A stretch of DNA of 64,000 bases from Zunongwangia endophytica (GCF_030409505.1 NZ_JAUFPZ010000002.1:1991501-2055500), one strand, 5' to 3'. Positions 25,527-34,733 are shown, counted from the first letter of the stretch. Notes: a model not told the origin generated them from the letters alone. Numbers and translations are program-made.

Positions 25527-26276
25527 ATGAAAAAAATTAGCTTACTTTTACTTCTTGTTCTTACCATTATCGCCTGTTCCCAAAAAGAAACGAACCTTAA
25601 AGTTTCTGGAAACATTAAAGGACTTAAAAAAGGTACGCTTTTTCTTCAAATGATCGATGACACTTCTTTGGTGAGTGTAGACTCTGTAGAAATTAACGGC
25701 GATTCTAATTTCTTACTACAAGCAGATATCGATAGTCCACAGATGATGTATCTATATTTAAACAAAGTGGACAATTCTGAATTTGACGATCGCTTAGATT
25801 TCTTTGCAGATGAAGGCGAAACAAAGATTATAACTTCGCTTGAAAAATTTGAAACCGATGCGAAAATTACCGGTTCTGTAAATCAGGAGAAACTTATAGA
25901 ATATCGTAAAATGATGAGCAGGTTTAATGATAGCAACCTGGAAATTATAAAAGAAAACTTCGAAGCTCAAAAAGCCGAAGATGATGATAAACTTATAGAA
26001 TTAGACAAACGCTACGAAAGCCTTTTAAAGCGCAAATATCTTTACACGGTAAACTTTGCTCTTAACAATAAAGATCTAGAAGTTGCTCCTTACCTAGCCT
26101 TATCTGAGGTTTTTGATGCCAACATCAAATATCTAGACACTATTTATAGCTCTTTAGAAAAAGATGTTAGAAAATCGAAATACGGTAAACAGCTTAAAAA
26201 ATTCCTGAAAGAGCGCCGCGAGGAAGAAAAATTAGAAGACGAAATTGAAGCTGATAATACTGAAGCTAATTCTTAA
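25527..26276 (+). CDS. DUF4369 domain-containing lipoprotein
   Basis: A 249-residue predicted lipoprotein. The signal peptide ends in TIIAC with Cys17. The next 100 residues match DUF4369, the beta-sandwich N-terminal domain that in Bacteroidota often precedes a thioredoxin-like domain (pattern VSGNIKGLKKGTLFLQ, then a SVEINGDSNF turn). Here the thioredoxin domain is absent: the remainder is a charged helical region ending in a run of Glu/Lys/Asp. The ATG at 25527 is chosen because the signal peptide starts there; a near-consensus -7 box GATATTTG precedes it. Confidence 0.82.
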   Translation: MKKISLLLLLVLTIIACSQKETNLKVSGNIKGLKKGTLFLQMIDDTSLVSVDSVEINGDSNFLLQADIDSPQMMYLYLNKVDNSEFDDRLDFFADEGETKIITSLEKFETDAKITGSVNQEKLIEYRKMMSRFNDSNLEIIKENFEAQKAEDDDKLIELDKRYESLLKRKYLYTVNFALNNKDLEVAPYLALSEVFDANIKYLDTIYSSLEKDVRKSKYGKQLKKFLKERREEEKLEDEIEADNTEANS

Positions 26277-26384
26277 GATTCAAAGCAACAGCTGAATTAA
26301 AATTTAACTACAAGCCTGAAAAATCGGTAGCATTCTCATTAAATCTTTAAGAGAACCTTAGTAGTTGTTCCCTAGCCTTTTCTT

Positions 26385-26392
26385 TAAATTTG
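26385..26392 (+). promoter_or_regulatory. -7 promoter element of mqo
   Basis: TAAATTTG, perfect consensus, ending 14 nt before the ATG at 26407. It rules out an in-frame upstream start at 26365. Confidence 0.65.
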
Positions 26393-26406
26393 AGAAAAAG
26401 GCTTTT

Positions 26407-27915
26407 ATGATTGCTAAACCAAATCCAAAAGAAAAATACGATCTTATTTGCGTAGGTGGCGGAATTATGAGTGCGACGCTAGCACTTATGACTAAAATTA
26501 TCGATCCCGATGCTAAGATTATTATTTTTGAACGTCTTAAAAAAGTAGCTCAGGAAAGTACAGAAGCCTGGAATAATTCAGGTACGGGACATTCTGCATT
26601 CTGTGAACTTAATTATACTCCGGAAAAAGAAGACGGCTCGATTGACATTTCTAAAGCCAAGCAAATTTTTCAGCAATATGAGCAATCAAAGCAATTTTGG
26701 TCTTACTTACTAGAAAAAGGGTTGCTAAAAAAGCCTAAAAGCTTTATTCACTCCTCGCCACATCATAGCTGGGTGACGGGACAAGACAATGTTGATTTTC
26801 TCAAAAAAAGACATGCTGAAATGACCAAAAGCTTCATGTTTGAAGAAATGAAATTTTCTGAAAAACCTGAAGATTTAGAAAAATGGTTTCCGCTAATTAT
26901 GGAAGGTCGTAATATTGACGAACCTGTGGCGGGAACGCGAATGGAACTGGGAACCGGTGTTAATTTTGGTAATTTAACCGAGCAATTTTTTAGAATCTTA
27001 GAAGAAGAATATAAAGTTCCTATTCTTTTAGATCATGATGTTTTAGATATCGATCCTTACACAAAAGACGAATGGCTTATAGAAGCTAAGTATAATAAAA
27101 CGGGGTATAAAACCTATTACGACAGCAAACACGTATTTATAGGCGCTGGCGGTGGAGCTTTGCCTTTGCTGCAAAAAGTAGAGATCGAAGAAAAAGAAGG
27201 CTATGGTGGTTTTCCTGTAAGCGGCCAATGGTTGTTTTGTAAAAATCAGGACGTAATTGAGAAGCACGATGCTAAAGTGTATAGTAAGGCTGGCCCAGAT
27301 GCGCCACCAATGTCTACACCACATTTAGATACCCGTTATATTGATGGCAAAAAACAGTTATTATTTGGTCCTTTTGCAGGTTTTAGCACTAAGTTTTTAA
27401 AAGAAGGCTCCTATTTAGACTTACCTAAATCGATCAATTTCACCAACATTCCATCGATGTGGGGCGTTTTTTGGCACAATATACCACTTACTAAATATTT
27501 ACTTGGGCAAATCCAGATGGATCATGAAGATCGAATGGACGAGCTACGGAATTTTGTAAAAAATGCTAAATCGGATGAATGGGAATTGAAAGTAGCCGGA
27601 CAAAGAGTTCAAATCATTAAAAAGGATGAAGAACAAGGCGGAACACTTGAATTTGGTACCGATGTGGTACATTCTAAAGATGGAAGGATTACAGCCCTTT
27701 TAGGAGCTTCCCCGGGAGCTTCAACTACAGTTCACATAATGATAGATATTTTGAAGATCGCTTTTCCTGAAAAATTAGAACAAGAACCTGTAAAAGCGAA
27801 GTTGGACGAAATGATCCCTTTCTGGAACAGAGAAATTTCAGAAGACAATAAAGAGGAATTTAGAGAAATTCAGCGAAAAACGTCTAAGCTGCTAGAATTG
27901 GATGCCTTGCATTAA
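26407..27915 (+). CDS. mqo: Malate:quinone oxidoreductase
   Basis: An FAD-dependent peripheral membrane enzyme of 502 residues that oxidises malate to oxaloacetate and passes electrons to the quinone pool, replacing or supporting malate dehydrogenase in the TCA cycle. The FAD-binding start LICVGGGIMSATLALM (about residues 13-28) is followed by an ERL-type acidic end of strand 2 and the family stretch NNSGTGHSAFCELNYTP. A C-terminal GASPGASTTVHIM block is also characteristic. The start at 26407 is supported by a -7 promoter element at 26385-26392. A terminator follows downstream of two heptamer repeats. Confidence 0.96.
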   Translation: MIAKPNPKEKYDLICVGGGIMSATLALMTKIIDPDAKIIIFERLKKVAQESTEAWNNSGTGHSAFCELNYTPEKEDGSIDISKAKQIFQQYEQSKQFWSYLLEKGLLKKPKSFIHSSPHHSWVTGQDNVDFLKKRHAEMTKSFMFEEMKFSEKPEDLEKWFPLIMEGRNIDEPVAGTRMELGTGVNFGNLTEQFFRILEEEYKVPILLDHDVLDIDPYTKDEWLIEAKYNKTGYKTYYDSKHVFIGAGGGALPLLQKVEIEEKEGYGGFPVSGQWLFCKNQDVIEKHDAKVYSKAGPDAPPMSTPHLDTRYIDGKKQLLFGPFAGFSTKFLKEGSYLDLPKSINFTNIPSMWGVFWHNIPLTKYLLGQIQMDHEDRMDELRNFVKNAKSDEWELKVAGQRVQIIKKDEEQGGTLEFGTDVVHSKDGRITALLGASPGASTTVHIMIDILKIAFPEKLEQEPVKAKLDEMIPFWNREISEDNKEEFREIQRKTSKLLELDALH

Positions 27916-27921
27916 TTGGTT

Positions 27922-27942
27922 GTGAATAGTGAGTAGTGAAAA
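27922..27942 (+). repeat. Degenerate heptamer repeat, three units
   Basis: GTGAATA, GTGAGTA and GTGAAAA in tandem directly after mqo. It precedes a longer, perfect heptamer array. Confidence 0.6.
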
Positions 27943-27968
27943 TTAAATTTTAAATAATAGAATATGGA

Positions 27969-28027
27969 CTTGAATCTTGAATCTTGAATCTTGAATCTTG
28001 AATCTTGAATCTTGAATCTTGAATCTT
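27969..28027 (+). repeat. Tandem heptamer repeat CTTGAAT, eight perfect copies
   Basis: Eight uninterrupted copies of the 7-base unit (27969-28024) plus a partial CTT. It lies between mqo and its terminator, in non-coding DNA. Perfect short repeats of this kind change copy number by slippage. Confidence 0.95.
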
Positions 28028-28050
28028 AATTTACAAAGTATATAAAAACA

Positions 28051-28083
28051 AAAAACCTCCTTAGAAATTCTAAGGAGGTTTTT
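28051..28083 (+). terminator. Intrinsic terminator downstream of mqo
   Basis: Arms CCTCCTTAGAA (28056-28066) and TTCTAAGGAGG (28068-28078), flanked by A and T runs. The innermost pairs must open to form a loop. It may also act on the minus strand downstream of the tRNA-Thr gene. Confidence 0.85.
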
Positions 28084-28091
28084 TTATTCTG

Positions 28092-28165
28092 AGCCGATGG
28101 AGGGACTCGAACCCACGACCTGCTGATTACAAATCAGCTGCTCTAGCCAGCTGAGCTACATCGGC
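28092..28165 (-). tRNA. tRNA-Thr (anticodon TGT)
   Basis: A full cloverleaf: 7-bp acceptor GCCGATG/CATCGGC, D-arm AGCTCAGCTGG, anticodon arm GCTGA-TTTGTAA-TCAGC with anticodon TGT, and T-arm with GGTTCGAGTCC. It reads ACA codons. CCA is not fully encoded. The 74 bases are identical to the tRNA-Thr at 48134-48207. Confidence 0.97.
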
Positions 28166-28175
28166 GTCACTCTAA

Positions 28176-28439
28176 TTAAAGAGCATTTATTTTTCCAACA
28201 AGCTTTTCAGCTTTTACTTTCAAATCTTTTTGAACTGCTTTAAAATGTTGTTTTTTATTTTCAACATCTTTCTTGTTGATCTCAGCGATAATTTCGTCAA
28301 AATCTGCGATAGCTTCGTCCACTATGGCTTCAGTTTTTGCAGAATCTTCAGGAGTTGTTTCCTGATGGATGTATGCAGCTTCAATAATATCACCGAATAC
28401 ATTATTCGCGTCCCGCTTAAGTAATCTTTTACTTGCCAT
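28176..28439 (-). CDS. Conserved hypothetical small protein
   Basis: An 87-residue, charged, all-helical protein (three predicted helices, about 8-24, 30-57 and 60-85), rich in Lys, Glu and Ala. I recognise no named family, although similar proteins are common next to this tRNA in flavobacteria as far as I recall. No signal peptide or membrane segment. A weak -7 element TAAATTCG (28458-28465) followed by CAGCC precedes the gene. It lies 10 bases upstream of the tRNA-Thr gene on the same strand, so the two may share a transcript. Confidence 0.75.
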   Translation of the reverse strand: MASKRLLKRDANNVFGDIIEAAYIHQETTPEDSAKTEAIVDEAIADFDEIIAEINKKDVENKKQHFKAVQKDLKVKAEKLVGKINAL

Positions 28440-28554
28440 ATCTTATAATTTCGGCTGCGAATTTAATTCATTTTCCGAATATAAAAACACTTTTCTGGAT
28501 TTTTTTTTCAAAAAAATTATGGCCTTAACTTCGTTCAGATTATAATCTAAAAAT

Positions 28555-28965
28555 TTATTCGCCTTTATAAGTCACAAAATTGCGTGGCGTTTCGTACAAA
28601 GTTACCTGAAGGTCTAAATTTTCTCGTAGCTTATCTCTTAATTTATTCCAGATCACTACAGCGATATTTTCAGCAGTTGGATTTAAACTTTTAAATTCTT
28701 CAACCTCAACATTTAGATTTTTATGATCAAAAGGAGTTTCTACTTCCGTATAAATAAGATCTTTTAATCGTTTTAAATCCATTACAAAACCAGTTTCCGG
28801 ATCTATTTCACCGGTTACCGAAACGGTAAGTTCGTAGTTATGCCCGTGATAGTTTGGATTACTACACTTCCCAAATACATCAAAGTTCTTCTGGTCGCTC
28901 CACTCTTTTTTATACAATCGGTGTGCCGCGTTAAAATGAGCTTTTCTGTTTACAGTTAATCTCAT
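28555..28965 (-). CDS. queD: 6-carboxy-5,6,7,8-tetrahydropterin synthase family protein (QueD/PTPS)
   Basis: A 136-residue tunnel-fold pterin enzyme. QueD converts 7,8-dihydroneopterin triphosphate to 6-carboxytetrahydropterin, the second step toward queuosine and other 7-deazapurines. The zinc ligands are His15 (NAAHRL), His40 and His42 (YHGHNYEL), and a catalytic-type Cys34 lies in GKCSNPN. A C-terminal YETPRN motif with the pterin-anchoring Glu is present. Its ATG overlaps the idi stop by one base, so it is translationally coupled to idi. Other queuosine genes are not in view. Confidence 0.92.
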   Translation of the reverse strand: MRLTVNRKAHFNAAHRLYKKEWSDQKNFDVFGKCSNPNYHGHNYELTVSVTGEIDPETGFVMDLKRLKDLIYTEVETPFDHKNLNVEVEEFKSLNPTAENIAVVIWNKLRDKLRENLDLQVTLYETPRNFVTYKGE

Positions 28966-29483
28966 TACGAAATATGATTATAATATTTATCGAATATGAT
29001 CTTAAACCATTCGGTATAAACCCCGGGATTTACCTTCATATCTTCCTTTACCTCTTCCAGGCTTACCCATTTCCAAGCGTGTACTTCATCAGGATTAGGT
29101 TTTGGATTTTCATCAAAATGTCCTACCAGAATATGATCAAACTCATGTTCGGTTAAGCCGTTTTCAAAAGGTGCTTTATAAATAAAAGATATGGTATCTT
29201 TAAGATCGGTACTAAAACCCATTTCTTCCATCAACCTACGTTTGCCTGCCTCTACATTAGATTCGCCTTCACGTTGGTGGCTACAACAGGTGTTTGTCCA
29301 AAGTCCCGGTGTATGGTATTTGGTTAATGCACGCTGTTGCAACATAAGCTTCCCTTCTTTATTGAATACAAAAACCGAAAATGCCCGATGTAAGAGCGCT
29401 TTTTCGTGCGCTTCAATTTTTTCCATCAAGCCGATTTGCTCGTCTTTCTCGTTAACTAAAATTACTTGATCTGTTCCCATCAT
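28965..29483 (-). CDS. idi: Isopentenyl-diphosphate delta-isomerase, type I
   Basis: A 172-residue Nudix-fold isomerase that interconverts isopentenyl and dimethylallyl diphosphate in isoprenoid synthesis. The catalytic Cys is in WTNTCCSHQREGE, followed by the Nudix-like helix AGKRRLMEEMGF and the catalytic Glu in the EHEFDH stretch; metal-binding His and Glu residues lie around these. ATGs at 29483 and 29480 are both possible. A perfect -7 element is at 29498-29505. It forms a two-gene operon with queD through a TAATG overlap. Confidence 0.95.
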   Translation of the reverse strand: MMGTDQVILVNEKDEQIGLMEKIEAHEKALLHRAFSVFVFNKEGKLMLQQRALTKYHTPGLWTNTCCSHQREGESNVEAGKRRLMEEMGFSTDLKDTISFIYKAPFENGLTEHEFDHILVGHFDENPKPNPDEVHAWKWVSLEEVKEDMKVNPGVYTEWFKIIFDKYYNHIS

Positions 29484-29497
29484 AAAATTTAGATCTC

Positions 29498-29505
29498 CAA
29501 ATGTA
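29498..29505 (-). promoter_or_regulatory. -7 promoter element of idi-queD
   Basis: TACATTTG on the minus strand, perfect consensus, 15-18 nt from the idi start. Confidence 0.7.
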
Positions 29506-29616
29506 CAAAATAGTGCTCATCTTAAAAATGCCTATTTCTACAGCTAAAAATCAATATTAATCATTAAGCTTCAAATACTAAACATAAGGCATGTTTAAAA
29601 TTCCTTAAAATAATAG

Positions 29617-29624
29617 TATTTTTG
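29617..29624 (+). promoter_or_regulatory. -7 promoter element of prfC
   Basis: TATTTTTG, perfect consensus, followed by CGCC and the prfC ATG 18 nt further on. Confidence 0.7.
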
Positions 29625-29642
29625 CGCCACAAATATCGGTAG

Positions 29643-31232
29643 ATGAAAACTTTTCAGAAAGAACTAAGACGCAGAAGAACCTTTGGTATTATCTCTCACC
29701 CTGATGCGGGTAAGACAACGCTTACAGAAAAACTCCTTCTTTTTGGAGGTGCTATTCAGGAGGCGGGTGCTGTAAAATCTAACAAAATCAAAAAAGGAGC
29801 AACGAGTGACTTTATGGAAATTGAACGCCAGCGTGGAATTTCTGTAGCTACTTCGGTTTTGGCATTCGAATATAAAGATATTAAGATTAATATTCTGGAT
29901 ACTCCCGGTCACAAAGATTTTGCTGAAGATACTTTTAGAACCTTAACAGCAGTAGATAGCGTAATTGTAGTTATCGATGTAGCAAAAGGGGTTGAGGAAC
30001 AGACTGAAAAACTAGTTGAAGTTTGCCGAATGCGTAACATTCCCATGATCGTTTTTATCAATAAAATGGATCGTGAAGGTAAAGATGCTTTTGAGCTTTT
30101 AGATGAAATCGAACAAAAATTAAATCTTACCGTAACGCCACTTTCCTATCCTATTGGTATGGGGTATGATTTTAAAGGGATTTACAATATTTGGGAGAAA
30201 AATGTCAATCTTTTTACAGGAGATCCTAGAAAAGATATCGAAGATACTATCGAAATTTCAGATCTAAGTTCTTCAGAATTAGATGATCTAATTGGTACTG
30301 ATTCCGCAGATGAGCTTCGTGAGGAATTAGAACTAGCACAGGGTGTTTATCCTAAGTTTGATAACAAGGCCTACCTGGAAGGCCGTTTACAACCGGTATT
30401 TTTTGGTTCAGCTTTAAATAATTTTGGAGTGCGCGAATTGCTGGATTGCTTTATCGATATTGCGCCACCACCAAGACCAAAAGAAAGTGATACTCGTATA
30501 GTAGAACCTGCCGAGGATAAATTTACAGGCTTTGTTTTTAAAATCCATGCCAATATGGATCCTAAGCATCGTGACCGCCTAGCATTTATTAAAATCGTAT
30601 CTGGAAAGTTCGAAAGAAATAAAAACTACCTCCACGTTCGCCATAATAAAAACCTGAAATTTTCGAGTCCGAATGCTTTTTTTGCTGAAAAGAAAGAGAT
30701 TGTAGATACTTCTTATGCCGGTGATATTGTTGGATTACATGATACCGGAAACTTTAAAATTGGTGATACTTTAACTGAAGGAGAAAACCTGAATTACCGC
30801 GGAATTCCTAGTTTCTCACCAGAGCATTTTAGGTATATTAACAATGCCGATCCTATGAAATCTAAGCAATTGGAAAAAGGCGTTGATCAATTGATGGACG
30901 AAGGTGTTGCCCAGTTATTTACGCTTGAGTTTAATGGTCGTAAAGTAATTGGTACCGTTGGTGCATTACAGTTTGAGGTTATTCAATATCGTTTGGAGCA
31001 CGAATATGGTGCGAAGTGTACTTACGAAAACCTGAACGTATTTAAAGCAACCTGGGTAGAAGCTGAAGATGAAAAGAGCGAAGAGTTTAAAGACTTTAAG
31101 CGTGTAAAATCTAAATTTTTAGCGAAAGACAAACAAGGCCAGTTGGTATTTTTAGCCGACTCCCAATTTTCGCTACAGATGACGCAGCAAAAATATCCGT
31201 CTATTAAATTCCATTTTACTTCGGAATTTTAA
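29643..31232 (+). CDS. prfC: Peptide chain release factor 3
   Basis: RF3 is the GTPase that recycles RF1 and RF2 from the ribosome after termination. The 529-residue protein has all G motifs: G1 SHPDAGKTT (about 18-26), G2 with the switch I stretch ERQRGISVATSV, G3 DTPGHKDF, G4 NKMDR and a G5-like segment, then the beta-barrel domain II and the RF3 C-terminal domain (about 400-529, with FEVIQYRLEHEYG). The length is typical. It is a single-gene unit with a clear promoter. Confidence 0.97.
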   Translation: MKTFQKELRRRRTFGIISHPDAGKTTLTEKLLLFGGAIQEAGAVKSNKIKKGATSDFMEIERQRGISVATSVLAFEYKDIKINILDTPGHKDFAEDTFRTLTAVDSVIVVIDVAKGVEEQTEKLVEVCRMRNIPMIVFINKMDREGKDAFELLDEIEQKLNLTVTPLSYPIGMGYDFKGIYNIWEKNVNLFTGDPRKDIEDTIEISDLSSSELDDLIGTDSADELREELELAQGVYPKFDNKAYLEGRLQPVFFGSALNNFGVRELLDCFIDIAPPPRPKESDTRIVEPAEDKFTGFVFKIHANMDPKHRDRLAFIKIVSGKFERNKNYLHVRHNKNLKFSSPNAFFAEKKEIVDTSYAGDIVGLHDTGNFKIGDTLTEGENLNYRGIPSFSPEHFRYINNADPMKSKQLEKGVDQLMDEGVAQLFTLEFNGRKVIGTVGALQFEVIQYRLEHEYGAKCTYENLNVFKATWVEAEDEKSEEFKDFKRVKSKFLAKDKQGQLVFLADSQFSLQMTQQKYPSIKFHFTSEF

Positions 31233-31346
31233 GTAATTCAATTTCAGGATATACTGAAATATTATAGCATAAACTAGCTATAAACTTAAGCTGAAAAGAC
31301 TAAGAATAGCTGTTTATTTACTATATTTTCAGCATAAAGCTGAACT

Positions 31347-32714
31347 ATGGAAAGTATCGACAAGTTCGTCGCAGATTTTGCCTCTGCCGTATGGGGATTG
31401 CCTTTAGTGATCTTACTTATTGGTGGAGGAATTTTTTTATTGATTTATTCCAAATTTCTTCCATTTAGATATCTGGGGCATTCTATAGATCTTCTAAAGG
31501 GAAAATATGACGATCCAAATGATCCTGGAGAAATTAGTCATTTCCAGGCTTTAGCCACAGCTTTGAGTAGTACCGTTGGTATGGGAAATATCGCTGGTGT
31601 CGCTGTTGCTATTGCAGTTGGTGGTCCCGGTGCCGTTTTTTGGTTATGGGTTAGTGCTGTTGTTGGAATGGGAACTAAGTTTTTCACTAATACATTGGCG
31701 GTGATGTATCGCGGCAAAGATTCTGAAGGGAAAATTCAGGGTGGCGTAATGTATTTTATTACTGAAGGCTTAGGCCGAAATTGGAAGTTTTTAGCCATAT
31801 TTTTTAGTGTAGCCGGACTGATTGGCGCACTACCTATTTTCAATGTAAATCAGCTTACAAAAGCCATTAACTTTATTCTATTAGAACCCAATGGGATTGA
31901 GACCGGTAATGTTTCTAATATTACCATTGGCGTTATTCTAACTATCATAACTTCTGTTGTGGTATTAGGTGGGTTGTATCGCATTAGTCGTACAGTTTCT
32001 AAACTTGTGCCTGCGATGGTAGTCTTATATTTTATTTCTGTAGTGGCAATTTTAGCGATAAATTTTGAACAGCTTCCGCAGTATCTTTCTTTAATTTTTA
32101 CAGATGCCTTTGCAGCAGATAATTATCAGGGCGATCCGCTTTTTGGCGGACTCTTAGGCGGTTTAATTCTATTAGGAATACGAAGGGGAGCTTTTTCTAA
32201 CGAAGCTGGTATTGGCACCGCTACAATGGCTCACGGTGCTAGTAAAACATCCCAGCCCATTCGCGAAGGTCTTGTTGCCATGTTAGGACCAGCAATTGAT
32301 ACGTTAATTGTTTGTACACTTACCGCTCTTACAATTTTGGTGACCGGAGTTTGGCAAACCAGCGAAGCAAGTGGCGTTGCTTTAACGGCAAAGGCTTTTG
32401 GAGATTCCATTCCTGGTGTCGGACCATATTTGCTTTTAATATGTATCGCAGCTTTTAGTATTTCCTCTTTATTCTCATATTCTTACTACGGAACAAAATG
32501 TCTGTCGTTTCTTGTTGGCGCGAAACACAAGCACTGGTACAATTATTTTTACATTATCAGTATTATGCTTGGTGCAACCACAGAGCAAAGTATTATACTG
32601 AATATAATTGATGGTTTCTTTGCGCTAATGGCGATACCAACCATGATTTCAACGTTGATATTAGCACCACGAGTAATGAAACAAGCTAAGTTATATTTTA
32701 AAAAATACGGATAA
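31347..32714 (+). CDS. Alanine/glycine:cation symporter (AGCS family)
   Basis: A 455-residue inner-membrane symporter of the AGCS/DAACS family that imports small neutral amino acids with sodium or protons. It has about eleven hydrophobic helices. The family signature [20 protein letters not shown] (around residues 83-102) and the conserved RRGAFSNEAGIGTATMAH block in the second half are present. Unlike the two paralogues at 52-59 kb, this one has no N-terminal extension. It is convergent with the Ppx/GppA gene, whose stop lies 3 bases away. Confidence 0.95.
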   Translation: MESIDKFVADFASAVWGLPLVILLIGGGIFLLIYSKFLPFRYLGHSIDLLKGKYDDPNDPGEISHFQALATALSSTVGMGNIAGVAVAIAVGGPGAVFWLWVSAVVGMGTKFFTNTLAVMYRGKDSEGKIQGGVMYFITEGLGRNWKFLAIFFSVAGLIGALPIFNVNQLTKAINFILLEPNGIETGNVSNITIGVILTIITSVVVLGGLYRISRTVSKLVPAMVVLYFISVVAILAINFEQLPQYLSLIFTDAFAADNYQGDPLFGGLLGGLILLGIRRGAFSNEAGIGTATMAHGASKTSQPIREGLVAMLGPAIDTLIVCTLTALTILVTGVWQTSEASGVALTAKAFGDSIPGVGPYLLLICIAAFSISSLFSYSYYGTKCLSFLVGAKHKHWYNYFYIISIMLGATTEQSIILNIIDGFFALMAIPTMISTLILAPRVMKQAKLYFKKYG

Positions 32715-32717
32715 CTT

Positions 32718-34295
32718 TTAATTCTCAGATTTGGGAAATACATCTACTTTCTTTCCGGTTAACTCTTCCAATAAAGCAGTTTTACGCATAGCACCCCATA
32801 TTTCTAATTCTGGATCGCTGTGAGTAGTGATAACTAGATTGATTTTTTCCGCAGTATGTTCAACCGCTAGATTCTGAACATTTTGATAGTGGCTTCTATC
32901 CAGACCATCTGCAACCCTAATTATAGCAGCGAGTTTTTTAACCCTCTTTCTTAATTTCTTATCTAATTTTTTATAGGGTTTGTGCCCTTTTTTTGGAGCG
33001 GATTTTCGGTGGTAACGTGCTACATTAGCCATGATATTAATTTCATCTTCTGTAAACCCAAGTAAATCGGAATATCGGATTAAATAGAGCGCATGTTTAT
33101 GATGTTTTCTATGAGAAATATAATATCCAATATCATGCATCAAACTTGCATATTCCAACAGTTCTCGATCGCTTTGTTCTAAATTAAGATCTGCCTGAAA
33201 TTCATCGAAAAGCTGTAATGCAAATTTGGCGACGTGTTGAGAATGCTCTTTTGCCCAATTACATTTTCGTAATAACTCAAAAACACTTCGGCGCCGAGGG
33301 TCTTCAAAACTTGCCACTAAATCTAGATGAAGCTCATCCTTCTTCTTATCGATATAATTTAAAATCATTCCCTCTCGCAAGGCTCCTTCAGAAATTTTAA
33401 TATTTTGGATAGAAAATTGTTCTATTAAAAATTTCAATAAAACCATACCGGGATTAATAATATCAACTCTCTTTTCTTCTAAGCCCTTCTCTTTTAATCT
33501 TCCTTTTTTATCTAGTTTGATAAAATCATGATATAAATCTAGAAAAGACTCCGATTGGAAACTTAGCTCGTTAAGTGTTCTTTTCGCAGTAATATCATTA
33601 CGCTTTGCGACCATTTCTGCAATATTTTCCATTGTACCAGAAGAACCAATGATGGTTTTTACATTATGCTTTTTGGCCAGACGTAATACTTCAGCTAATT
33701 CTTTTTTAAAATGTGCTTCTAATTTCTCGATAGTCTTTTTTTCGATTGGATCTGAATCGATAAAAGCGGCCGCCATTCTTGCGACTCCCAGTTTCAGACT
33801 ATTGTAATAGATAAACTCATCTTGATTTCCAATAATAAATTCAACACTACCGCCACCAATGTCGGCCATCAAAACCATTTCTTCCTCGATAACAACACTG
33901 TGCTTAATAGCTAAACCAATCATTTCTGCCTCCATTTTACCAGATATGGCTCGAACAATTATTCCTACTTCGTCTGCCACTTCCTTAATAAAGTCCCCTC
34001 CATTTTTGGCTTCTCTGATGGCGCTGGTTGCATACGCCAAAATTTGTTCTACGTTATGACTGTCACATAAAAACTTAATATGACTTAAGGCTTCTAATCC
34101 ACGATCCATTGCCTCTCTACTTAATCGATCTTCCATACCTTTCTCTGCAAGGCTGACCATTGCTTTCAGCTTATTAACCGTGCGAAAACTGCCATCAGGA
34201 TAAATGTCCACTAAAACTGCATGAAATGAATTCGTACCAAGATCGACTGCTGCTATTCTTTTGGTTGGTTGAGATTGTGAATTTTGATCGGTCAT
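32718..34295 (-). CDS. Ppx/GppA family phosphatase (exopolyphosphatase-like)
   Basis: A 525-residue phosphatase of the Ppx/GppA family, which hydrolyses polyphosphate or the stringent-response nucleotide pppGpp. The actin-like ATPase-fold start is AVDLGTNSFHAVLVD (about 16-30), with a second phosphate motif MADIGGGSVEFI near residue 142, and the C-terminal part carries an HD-type domain with HSQHVAKF and MHDIGYYI. The size fits the two-domain form. Which substrate is preferred cannot be told from sequence. Confidence 0.93.
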   Translation of the reverse strand: MTDQNSQSQPTKRIAAVDLGTNSFHAVLVDIYPDGSFRTVNKLKAMVSLAEKGMEDRLSREAMDRGLEALSHIKFLCDSHNVEQILAYATSAIREAKNGGDFIKEVADEVGIIVRAISGKMEAEMIGLAIKHSVVIEEEMVLMADIGGGSVEFIIGNQDEFIYYNSLKLGVARMAAAFIDSDPIEKKTIEKLEAHFKKELAEVLRLAKKHNVKTIIGSSGTMENIAEMVAKRNDITAKRTLNELSFQSESFLDLYHDFIKLDKKGRLKEKGLEEKRVDIINPGMVLLKFLIEQFSIQNIKISEGALREGMILNYIDKKKDELHLDLVASFEDPRRRSVFELLRKCNWAKEHSQHVAKFALQLFDEFQADLNLEQSDRELLEYASLMHDIGYYISHRKHHKHALYLIRYSDLLGFTEDEINIMANVARYHRKSAPKKGHKPYKKLDKKLRKRVKKLAAIIRVADGLDRSHYQNVQNLAVEHTAEKINLVITTHSDPELEIWGAMRKTALLEELTGKKVDVFPKSEN

Positions 34296-34372
34296 AAAAT
34301 ATGTTTAAAAATGGAATAACTTTTAAGTATTTCTAAAGTTAAGCAAATATCAGGTACTAACGTAAAAAAGAA

Positions 34373-34398
34373 AAACCCACGGCATATACCGTGGGTTT
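34373..34398 (-). terminator. Intrinsic terminator of the DUF3467 gene
   Basis: A 10-bp stem AAACCCACGG/CCGTGGGTTT with a 6-nt loop; T-rich sequence follows on the minus strand. Confidence 0.85.
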
Positions 34399-34418
34399 AA
34401 ATTATACTAGCGAGCTTA

Positions 34419-34733
34419 TTAAGCTTGTCCTGTAGGACCAAAATTCATAGGAATTGGTGTTTTCTCGTAATCTTTTATTTCGCCATGTTGTTTTTCGAAA
34501 CGCTCAACATTATCAGCTAAAGCTTTTAAAAATCGTTTAGCGTGCTGTGGCGTAAGTATAATTCTGCTTTTTACTTTGCTTTTCGGTTTACCAGGCATGA
34601 TATTTACAAAATCCACAACAAATTCTGAAACCGAATGGTTTATAATCGCAAGGTTAGAATAGGTTCCCTCTGCAACTGCTTCATCCAGTTCAATATTAAT
34701 TTGTCCCTGTTTTGGCTTCTTTTCTTCACTCAT
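34419..34733 (-). CDS. DUF3467 domain-containing protein
   Basis: A 104-residue protein matching DUF3467: a start strand INIELDEAVAEGTYSN, the pattern NHSVSEFVVDFVNIMPG, a basic segment KSKVKSRIILTPQHAKRFLKALADN and a helical C-terminus. Members are conserved, small and cytosolic and appear next to rpoC in Bacteroidota; the role is not known, though the position suggests a link with transcription. A strong terminator follows the gene, and the rpoBC terminator at 34849-34884 separates it from rpoC. Confidence 0.88.
   Translation of the reverse strand: MSEEKKPKQGQINIELDEAVAEGTYSNLAIINHSVSEFVVDFVNIMPGKPKSKVKSRIILTPQHAKRFLKALADNVERFEKQHGEIKDYEKTPIPMNFGPTGQA

Noticed and set aside
26365..26406. 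Upstream TTG start of mqo
   Set aside because: The -7 promoter element at 26385-26392 lies downstream of it, and the extra residues are not family-like.
27969..28027. CRISPR-like array
   Set aside because: The 7-base units are contiguous with no spacers, so this is a simple tandem repeat.
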